A model generated the notes under the pieces. It saw only the letters and a program-made list of their open reading frames with translations. It was not told where the DNA came from and searched no databases. From Opisthocomus hoazin (lineage: Eukaryota > Chordata > Aves > Opisthocomiformes > Opisthocomidae), in assembly GCF_030867145.1 (NCBI RefSeq), contig NC_134418.1, positions 7,188,802 through 7,252,801 on the forward strand: a stretch of 64,000 nt of DNA, in the 5' to 3' direction. Each line of letters begins with the position of its first letter. Position 1 is the stretch's first letter. A program made the translations under genes and the position numbers. This document shows positions 35,501 to 64,000 of the stretch, piece after piece.

Positions 35501-38092
35501 AGCTGCTCTCTGTTCTGCGGAGACTGAATTTCCTGCTTTCAGGGATGAAAATGTTCGTTAAGAAAAACCCACCGCAGCCTGTCGGGAGTGGGAGGCTGAG
35601 AGTCCCATCTTAGGCAAGGTGGCCGTTCCGATACGGGGTTAAAACATCCAGCAGAGCATCTCCGTCCGATCAGACTGCTCTGATTTTAACGTACAGTGAT
35701 TCTCCATCATGGCTACTTTCTTTTCAACTAACAGAGTTGTTTTGCTTTTTCCACCATGCTTACCACTTCGAGATTGTTTAGGTGAAATCAGCTTATTTCT
35801 TCATAATTTTACCGTTGTGCACCTGAACAATTTGGCCGTACCTAGGTTGCAACCCCCAGTTTTACAGCATGTTGTACAATTTATGCTTCGTAAAGCATGT
35901 GAAACACTGCTGCAAACCTGGAGCAAGCTGCGCTGTCAGTGTTCAGACATGCAACAACAAGGAGTAACAGCCTGAGAGTTTCCAAATGGGAACATGTGTG
36001 TTGAACCCTCAGTTTTCTGACAGCTTTTCCTGTGCACCGGTTGTACAGGTACAGCCATGGGCAGGGGTGTTGCCCAGCCCTCACAGCCCCAGGCACCAGC
36101 ACAGGCTGGGGCGGACCTGCTGGAGAGCAGCTCTGTGGAGAGGGACCTGGGAGTGCTGGTGGATGACAGGTTGACCATGAGCCAGCAGTGTGCCCTGGCT
36201 GCCAAGAAGGCCAGTGGGATCCTGGGGTGCATTAAGAAGAGTGTGGCCAGTAGGTCGAGGGAGGTTCTCCTTCCCCTCTGCCTTAGTGATGCCCCATCTG
36301 GAGTCCTGTGTCCAGTTCTGGGCTCCCCAGTTCAAGAAAGATGAGGAACTACTGGAGAGAGTCCAGCAGAGGGCTACAAGGATGGTGAGGGGACTGGAGC
36401 ATCTCTCCTACGAGGACAGGCTGAGGGAGCTGGGCTTGTTCAGCCTGAAGAAGAGAAGGCTGAGAGGGGACCTAATAAATGTTTGTAAATATCTGAAGGG
36501 TGGGTGTCAGGAGGACAGGGCCAGACTCTTTTCAGTGGTGCCCAGCGACAGGACAAGGGGCAATGGGCACAAACTGAAGCATGGGAAGTTCCGTCTGAAC
36601 ACGAGGAAGAACTTCTTCCCTCTGAGGGTGACGGAGCACTGGAACAGGCTGCCCAGGGAGACTGTGGAGTCTCCTTCTCTGGAGATGTTCAAGACCCGCC
36701 TGGACGCGGTCCTGTGCAGCCTGCTGTAGGTGACCCTGCTTCGGCAGGGGGTTGGACTGGGTGACCCCCAGAGGTCCCTTCCAACCCTGACCACTCTGTG
36801 ATTCTGTGGGATGGCCGTGATGCGAACAGCTTAGGCGTCGAGAGGTTTAAATGCCTCGGTGGGTGCAGCCTGACCACGAGTAGGAGGTGCGCCCGCTCGC
36901 TGGGCTGTCTCCCAGGGCGTCACGCGCTGCCTCTCGGTTTTCCGCCAGGCTGGTATCATAGAGGAGATGCTGGAGGACACCCTGGAGAGCCTGGAGGATG
37001 AGGAGGAAATGGAAGAGGAAGCCCAGATGGAAGTTGACAAAATCCTTTTTGAAATTACAGCCGGTGAGTTTGTGCGTGTCTGCCGGGAGCGGAGCCTTGC
37101 CCCCGCGCTGCTCCGTAACAGGCAGCGATTTACAGCGTCGCCTGCTCAGAGTTCGTGGCGCTCTCCCAGTGCCCGTGCCTTTGCTGCTGGGCAGAGTGCT
37201 CTGACAAACTGGTTTCTCGGGGAATACTGGCTGAGAAGGCCGGTGCGGTTCAGTGAAGCGTAAGTAAGAATTCATCAGCTGATCTCTGGGCGGTTCTGTA
37301 ATGGAGGCTTCAACAGATCAGTGTTTGTGTGTGCAGTGGATCCTCTTAACGAGGTGAAATTTATCTGATTGACTAGATACCCTGTTAGCAGTGAAGCCAG
37401 GAAATCATCTCGGCTGCACTGCCTCGAGCCTCGGGCTGCGTTGTGTCTCCTGGCTGTAAAATGCTGTTAGTCTTGAGTTGTCAGAGGGGGGGGAAAAATC
37501 CACAAAACGAACAAAAACCCGCCCAAAACCCAGCCCCAAACCCCCAACTTCTGCCTTACAGCTTCTGAAGTCGTGAGCTGCTGGTTTAGTTACTTGACGC
37601 AGGTAATGCTGAGCGTCCTCCTCACCTCCGGTTCTTGTGATGCGAGGTGACAAACCAGCGTGTTGGTGCCATGCTCGGCTGTAACGCACCCGAAGCGCGG
37701 CTGCCCAGCTCCCGCCCCGCTGCTGGCTTCTCGCCTCTCTTGTTTCTTGTCCCCCGCTTTGCTGTTTTCCGCCCCGTTTCCTGGCTGGGCGCAGCTCCCT
37801 TCCCGCCGGGCCGGCTGCAGAGGGGCCGGTCGAGGCAAACAGTTCCTGCATGCGACCTCGGCCAGAAGTGACGGGTGGAATGATTTTAAATACCCGGACC
37901 TGAAAGCTGCTGCTGATGAAACGAAGACCTAACGGGCCTGTTTGTTTGTTGCTCGCAGGGGCCTTGGGTAAAGCACCCAGCAAAGTCACAGATGCTCTGC
38001 CGGAGCCCGAGCCCATGGGAGCGGCCGCTGCTGTGGACGAGGAGGAAGACATCGAAGCGATGCAGTCGCGGTTAGCGACCCTCCGGAGCTAA
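23510..38092 (+). CDS. CHMP3: CHMP3 (VPS24), ESCRT-III subunit, six coding exons
   Basis: Coding exons 23510-23554, 27884-27944, 32181-32360, 35058-35179, 36949-37063 and 37959-38092 splice in phases 0, 1, 1, 0 and 1 to give 218 codons plus TAA; human has 222. The product is a charged, mostly helical Snf7-family protein: basic N-terminal half ([25 protein letters not shown]), helix with [20 protein letters not shown], acidic segment [19 protein letters not shown], and a C-terminal MIM1-like motif [12 protein letters not shown] (residues 207-218) for MIT-domain partners such as VPS4. MGLFGKT fits an N-myristoylation signal. The start lies in a perfect Kozak context, GCCGCCATGG. By homology it assembles with CHMP2A on endosomal and midbody membranes and drives scission. 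The shorter length comes from fewer acidic residues in the linker before the MIM. Confidence 0.97.
23555..27883 (+). other. CHMP3 intron 1
   Basis: Begins in the CpG island, then unique DNA with an 11-base G run near 24105-24115. A GC-rich block at about 26550-27480 includes an old CR1. Open frames up to 222 codons (minus, 26331-26999) overlap others on the plus strand and show no domain. The acceptor is TTCTCTTTTTAAG. Confidence 0.65.
26800..27475 (+). mobile_element. Old, diverged CR1 LINE fragment
   Basis: Landmarks of CR1 ORF2 appear in order but with many changes and indels: GAGGAACCTCGTGG (26836), CAGGCTGCATCAGCAAG near 27015, GTGAGGCCACATCTGC near 27091, GAGAAGCTGAGGGAACTGGG near 27220, and CCCAGTGACGGGAAAGGGGC near 27328. 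The 3' UTR and octamer tail are not recognisable. It is clearly older than the copies at 22404 and 36075. The 5' edge is uncertain. Confidence 0.65.
27884..27944 (+). CDS. CHMP3: CHMP3 coding exon 2
   Basis: Encodes [20 protein letters not shown] plus one base, the start of helix 1 with its basic membrane-binding face. The donor is AGAG/GTTTGT, weaker than the consensus at +3 to +5. Confidence 0.93.
27945..32180 (+). other. CHMP3 intron 2
   Basis: Unique DNA with T homopolymers (27961-27973, 30641-30661, 31380-31394) and a TG/TA microsatellite at about 31735-31786. No TE of a known family and no RNA gene recognised. The acceptor is TTTTTTCTGTGCTCCAG. Confidence 0.65.
31735..31786. repeat. 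TG/TA microsatellite, degenerate
   Basis: Alternating purine-pyrimidine sequence with TGTGTGTGTATATATTATAC followed by CATATA and ACACACATATGT units. It is nearly self-complementary and may be length-variable. Confidence 0.75.
32181..32360 (+). CDS. CHMP3: CHMP3 coding exon 3
   Basis: Encodes residues 36-95 ([20 protein letters not shown] through MGMKNQL), the helix 1 to helix 2 hairpin that forms the ESCRT-III core. It is the most conserved exon of the gene. Donor AGCTTG/GTAAGA. Confidence 0.95.
32361..35057 (+). other. CHMP3 intron 3
   Basis: Unique DNA with one antisense CR1 end at about 33960-34068 and a short CpG-rich stretch at about 34620-34800. The acceptor is CTCTCCTTCACAG. Confidence 0.65.
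33960..34068 (-). mobile_element. CR1 LINE 3' end, antisense
   Basis: Starts GAATCACGGAGTGATAGGGG, then TTGGAAGGGACCTCTGGGGG, followed by the antisense of the 3' UTR and a few bases of the ORF2 end (CTACAGCAGGCTGCACAGGA). The truncation point is near 34065. Confidence 0.85.
35058..35179 (+). CDS. CHMP3: CHMP3 coding exon 4
   Basis: Encodes residues 96-136 ([20 protein letters not shown] through RELAKEMMK), helices 3 and 4. Its first two bases complete the Ala codon begun in exon 3. Donor ATGAAG/GTAAGA. Confidence 0.95.
35180..36948 (+). other. CHMP3 intron 4
   Basis: About 40% of this intron is one sense-oriented CR1 (36075-36808), which ends 140 bases before the exon 5 acceptor. The remainder is unique. 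The acceptor is TCGGTTTTCCGCCAG. Confidence 0.7.
36075..36808 (+). mobile_element. CR1 LINE, sense, about 0.73 kb, young
   Basis: The best-preserved CR1 in the window. ORF2 C-terminal text is open from 36190 to 36729 (for example [40 protein letters not shown]) and ends at the natural stop. It is followed by CTGCTGTAGGTGACCCTGCT, GGGGGTTGGACTGGGTGACC and ATTCTGTG at 36801-36808. The upstream part needs a frame change near 36190-36290. The RT catalytic core is missing, so it is a dead 5'-truncated copy. Confidence 0.92.
36949..37063 (+). CDS. CHMP3: CHMP3 coding exon 5
   Basis: Encodes residues 137-174 ([20 protein letters not shown] through ILFEITA), the acidic region that folds back on the basic core in the autoinhibited form. 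Donor GCCG/GTGAGT, phase 1. Confidence 0.95.
37064..37958 (+). other. CHMP3 intron 5
   Basis: A short intron with a GC-rich second half and no recognised repeat. Open frames on the minus strand across 37405-38052 are shadows of the GC-rich DNA and of exon 6. The acceptor is TTGTTTGTTGCTCGCAG. Confidence 0.7.
37959..38092 (+). CDS. CHMP3: CHMP3 terminal coding exon
   Basis: Encodes [20 protein letters not shown], an Ala/Glu/Asp linker and the MIM1-like C-terminus, ending in TAA at 38090-38092. Confidence 0.95.
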
Positions 38093-38535
38093 GGGTGACG
38101 CCCTCCTGTACAGTTTGCCTTTTTGTTTTATTTGTTCTTTTTTTGCAACGGGATATTCTGTGTGACCTTCAAACTGCAAAACTTAATATGTGAGAATACT
38201 TTATGTAATATATATTGAGGTGTTTTTTTTTTTCTTCCTGGGGCGTGTGTTCTCCACGAAACTACTGTAATCTACTTCTTCTGGGGGTGTGCGGTCTGTA
38301 GAGATTATCTTGCTGTGCTCAGCTCGGCCCGCCTCCCCGGTGAGAGGCTGTGGTGAGATGGCAATGTTCTGTATTTCTAGATCTAAATCCTGAAATACAT
38401 TCTTATCTTCAAGCAGCGTCTTCCCCAAAAAGGCACTTTGGCTTCATCTGCTACTGGAACCCTCCAATGGTGGAAGATCTTTGTTTTTTCCACATCACTA
38501 TAGATTTTATTAAAGCTGCTTTTAACAGTTGCTCT
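38093..38535 (+). other. CHMP3 3' UTR
   Basis: A short T-rich 3' UTR that ends shortly after an ATTAAA signal. The cleavage position is an estimate. Confidence 0.6.
38509..38514 (+). terminator. CHMP3 poly(A) signal ATTAAA
   Basis: ATTAAA followed within 15-40 bases by T/G-rich sequence (TGCTCTGTGCATCAGTGTAG). It is the first plausible signal after the stop codon. The overlapping minus-strand hexamer at 38506-38511 reads AATAAA. Confidence 0.65.
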
Positions 38536-40222
38536 GTGCATCAGTGTAGTTTGCATCACAAACAATATTCACCCCAACCACAACCGCATGGGCTTATGCT
38601 GCTTTACTTTTTTTCCCTTTAGCACGTTCAGGGCCTTCACAGCGTAGTTCAACACCAGCTGTTCAATAGCCTTATTGCGCAAGGGCTGCGCTGTGCTGCC
38701 AGGAGAGCGCTCCCGCCACAGCTCTCGGCAGCGTGGCTGGTCAGAGGAGGGCTCCCCCCTGCCATTTTCATCTCCACCACTTCCAGAAGCTTTTTTTTCT
38801 TTTTTTTTTTTTTTTTTTAATTTCTCACTCTAAGTCATACTGCTGCCAGGTAAACAACTGCCCCGCCAGCTCTGTGCTCTGCAGGAGATGAAGGAGAGCA
38901 GCGCTGGGCGCCAGGCTGGCAGCACACAGCAGGGCTGACCTCCCTGCTCTGGGGGAAGCCCCCTCCAGCAAAGGTGAGCAGAAGGCAGGAGCAAGGTCCC
39001 TGCCCAGCACCCTGCATGCTCTGAGAGCCAGGTGTAAAAGTGACAGTGTGAGAGTGATGGGGACTCAGCTGGCTGAGGCAGGAGCTGTGCCCTGACTCAT
39101 AGGGGTCCGGGCTGTGCCCGGGGGTGACGTGCAGTGCTCTTGCAGACAGCAGCTGCTCCCGTCTGGGGCCAGAAGTGACCCCAGAACCAACCCACACAAT
39201 TAAATTTTTCAGTCTTTCGGTATTTATAAAAACTAAACCCCAGTCTTCTGAGAACAGCCATGGAACAGCAGCATTTGTTCCCTGCTCTGCTCGCCTGCAC
39301 ATCCAGTAACAGCGTGCGGTAGTGCCACAGGCAAACAGCCCCCAGCTGGAGCTCTCGGCCGATGGCATGCGAGGCGCTGAAGCGCTGCACCAAGAGGCCT
39401 GTTCGCTTCAGCTGCCCTCGCATTTCTGTAAACATTCCAGGTCGTACTGCTTCGCCATCCCCCACTGCCGGTGGTGAAAGCCCCATGGCCTGGGGAATCC
39501 AAAACCTGAGGAGAGGCGCATCTCGTCTCCTCTCAGGGAAAAACCTTCAGCCGAGCCCTGTGTTGTGACTCGCAGAAGGCATTTGCAGAGCAAGCAGCCC
39601 CTGCGTCGCTCTCCTGAACACGTCAATGCCACAGGAGCCTCCCAGGCAAAGGAGAGAGTCTCTAAGTTCAAGGAGGACTTACCTAAAAGCAAACTACGCC
39701 TATAAATAATTGTATTCCAACAGCAAGGGTGGAAGAACAAAGGCACATCACCACCTGCCTGTTGTCCAACAGCTTCGTCTCAGCCATCAAAAGCCCGGCA
39801 GGGCCCAGCCCTGCTCCCCTGCACGCCAGCAGGTGGCAAACAAACAGCGCCAGCGCTTCAGGGCTGCGTGCTCATCTGGGGACCTGCGCCACTCCAGTGT
39901 CCTGTCTATCCCAAAGGGAACAAGGACAGGGAAATGGGATAACTGATTTCTTGTGGTCTTAGAAATCCAGCAAGGACAGGTCAGAAAGAACAGCAGCAGC
40001 TGAAGGGTCAGCAAGATGGGGTGGGTAACAGCTGCAGTAAAACCAGCTTGAACAACAGCCTAGCAGCAGGGAAGTTCAACATCCAGCTTCAGCAGTGGGT
40101 CTGCTCCCACGTCTGTGGGGCAGAGGTGTGCGCAAGAGCAGCGTGACTCACTCCACGGGTGGGCCAGGCACCCAGCTCCCCACAGCTACGCCCGCTGGCT
40201 CCAAGAAAAGCGGTCAGACTGC
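38536..40222. other. Convergent spacer between CHMP3 and KDM3A
   Basis: GC-balanced unique DNA with a long T-rich run at 38791-38818. Overlapping open frames of 60-177 codons occur on both strands without a recognisable domain. No CR1 is seen. The run of T could be the A tail of a minus-strand retrocopy, but no poly(A) signal or gene-like sequence lies beside it. Confidence 0.55.
38791..38818. repeat. T-rich homopolymer tract
   Basis: T8 C T19 or so, equal to an A tract on the minus strand. Possible old retrotransposition tail; no matching body recognised. Confidence 0.8.
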
Positions 40223-40228
40223 TTTATT
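40223..40228 (-). terminator. Candidate KDM3A poly(A) signal
   Basis: TTTATT on the plus strand, AATAAA on the minus strand. It is the first canonical hexamer downstream of the KDM3A stop, which would give a 3' UTR of about 1.8 kb. G/T-rich minus-strand sequence (AGCTGTGGGGAGCTGGGT) follows about 40 bases later. A non-canonical signal closer to the stop cannot be excluded. Confidence 0.4.
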
Positions 40229-42047
40229 TCATTTACTTCAGACCTGGTACTGCAGGAAGGAACATTCAGCTAAAGTTCAGGATACTTGACTAGTTTGAGC
40301 AGGAACAGCCAGATCAAGGTTTACTGGTTTTCCTTCCCGAAGCCAGCTGAAGTGACTGGAACAAGCCGGTCTGTCCCCTGGCACTCGAGGCCCCAGCAGG
40401 CAGAGCTGGAGGGAAGGTGTGTCCCAGAGCAGGATCCGAGATAGCAGCACACGCCAGGTAACACAGAACATTTCCCCACCCGAGGAGAACATGCCTCAGT
40501 GCTCGCACCACTTCACCGGCCATTACAGATCTCAGCCCAGGCAAAAGGGGTTGTACCTGGTCACCTGAGGGGCTGCAGGACCTCCCCTGGAGCAGCCACC
40601 ACAGCCAGCCTGCGGGAAGGCACACACCCAGCAGTGACTTTGTTTTGCAGCTGGACTTGTTCTGGGTGCCTGCTTTTGTCTCAAGTTTGAGAGGAAGGAA
40701 GCAATGTACCTACTCGCAGCAGACAAACCTTTTACTACCCCACTTTAACTGAAGAGACTCCTGCTCCCTGCAGGTCAGCACAGCCTCAGCTCCACTTCGG
40801 ATACCAAGGGATGGGCAAGAGGACTTGTCTTTGAGAAAAACACCATCACCAGAGACAGACTCACAACAGTTAATGCTGACCATTAGCAGCAGGTGAAGTA
40901 CTACAGGGAGGGGAATTTGCACCCAGTTTGTCAGTTTGTTACACGAAGTTCAGAAAAGTGACTTTTAGCTAACTGGGAGGCTCCCCTCCCACCTGGCTCT
41001 TCCCAACAGCTATGCTGTGTGCTTCAGCGCTGGGAAGGAGAACAGAAAGGTTCGTTTTCTCTTGCCTTATCTTGTTTAGACAGAAGACTGTCTTTCTCTA
41101 AGTCATTTCAGAGCACCTCGCCGCTTAAGACTGAAGCTGCCTTCGATACTGACCACGGCACCGGGGTTGGCCGAGAAGCCGCAGTCAGGCTGAGCTGTGC
41201 TTTGGTTAGCCAAAAAACATTAGGGACAGATCTGTCACTAAATTCAACTCCCTAAGCCTTCAGGTACTTTAAAAACCAGCATGAAGAGTATGCAACACGC
41301 AACTTGCTTTTGCATTTCAAAGCACTGCATCAAATTAATTACATTTTCTAGAGTCAATTGAAGAAGCCAGGCAAGGAACAATATCTGAAATAGAAGAATT
41401 TTATGTAGACCATTCAGTGTTAAAAACCAGAGAATCAAACATCAGTTCAAATTAAAGAGCAGTTTCAAACCGAAGACATTTGATTAAAAGTTTCTTTTAA
41501 CATTTAGAAATTTAAATACATTTACCTAAAGATGGTTAATCCCCATCTCTATGTTACTATACAATAGCTTAAAGCTACTTTTAAATGCTAGTTCTATGTT
41601 AATGTGAAATTCCAGAACCGCATTCTTATTTTTATGTAAATCGGTTATTAAATCGGGTGACTCCGTACTTCCTCCCACCTCAAAATAAACTTTAAAAATT
41701 GAAGCTTTACAATGTCTTGAATAATATTTTTCAAAGAAGTAATTTGGAATAGTTTCCGACAGTTCCGTAGGAGGTATTTTGTACAGCTTGGAGAGCAACT
41801 CCGTATAAAGTTCTATTGCAACTGAGCATTCACAGTCTGCCACAGTCCAGACATATTACTACATATACATATCAGGTTTGTAAACATTGGAAGAACACAC
41901 AGAACATAGTACCACGATCCTCTGGTACTGCCAAAAGGAAGATGAGGTAACATTCATATAATCTCAAAGTCCACAGAGGTCCTGACTGAGTAGGTAAAAC
42001 AGCTGCCAGCGCTTCTGTTTCATAGTGCGTGGTTAAGGCTTTCTACG
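40229..42047 (-). other. Probable KDM3A 3' UTR
   Basis: The 700 bases next to the stop are AT-rich with few CpG, unlike the coding exons, and look like a vertebrate 3' UTR; the far part is less clear. A minus-strand open frame at 41526-41843 has no ATG near its start and no domain. Confidence 0.45.
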
Positions 42048-63935
<21,888 letters not shown>

Positions 63936-64000
63936 CTGGAAGAGAAGGTGATCAAGATTAGCCTATTTATCACAAATATGCTACTTAGCATTTGAAGTAC

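Noticed and set aside
36190-36729. 179-codon plus frame in CHMP3 intron 4
   Set aside because: It is the residual ORF2 end of the CR1 at 36075-36808.
37405-38052. 215-codon minus frame over CHMP3 exon 6
   Set aside because: It is a shadow of the CHMP3 terminal exon and nearby GC-rich intron.
38835-39746. Overlapping frames of 61-177 codons between CHMP3 and KDM3A
   Set aside because: Both strands are open at once, no domain is visible, and there is no transcript-like structure beyond a T-rich run.
41526-41843. 105-codon minus frame in the KDM3A 3' UTR region
   Set aside because: It begins with GTG, has no ATG until its last few codons, and resembles nothing known.

Overview
This is a vertebrate nuclear segment, almost certainly from a bird. 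Every well-resolved interspersed repeat is a CR1 LINE, in several ages and both orientations. I see no Alu, L1 or B-type SINE, and the three genes are intron-split orthologues of mammalian genes in conserved order. Nothing bacterial, viral or CRISPR-like is present, and I see no undescribed multi-gene system. The new content is in gene structure, promoters, repeats and splice signals.

Layout. 1-1240: intergenic DNA ending in two CR1 copies, one nested in the other. 1250-19502 (+): RNF103 (Kf-1), an ER-membrane RING-H2 ubiquitin ligase with a CpG-island promoter, four coding exons (686 codons plus stop) and three clustered poly(A) signals. 19503-23100: intergenic DNA holding a CR1 tail and a 0.6 kb antisense CR1. 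23100-38535 (+): CHMP3 (VPS24), an ESCRT-III subunit with a CpG-island promoter, NRF1-like sites and a 43-bp minisatellite, six coding exons (218 codons plus stop). 38536-about 40222: convergent intergenic spacer. About 40223 to the right edge (-): the 3' part of KDM3A (JMJD1A), a JmjC histone H3K9me1/2 demethylase. Nineteen coding exons (about 1,081 codons) run from 63935 down to the stop at 42048; the N-terminal roughly 240 residues lie beyond the window.

All splice junctions were derived by hand from reading-frame continuity and GT/AG signals. In all three genes the phases close without a frameshift, so the genes appear intact. One KDM3A intron uses a GC donor. The block KDM3A / CHMP3 / RNF103 matches the human chromosome 2 arrangement, where RNF103 and CHMP3 also lie in tandem. 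The three proteins act in different processes (ER-associated ubiquitination, endosomal membrane scission, chromatin demethylation), so their proximity is conserved synteny and not an operon-like unit.
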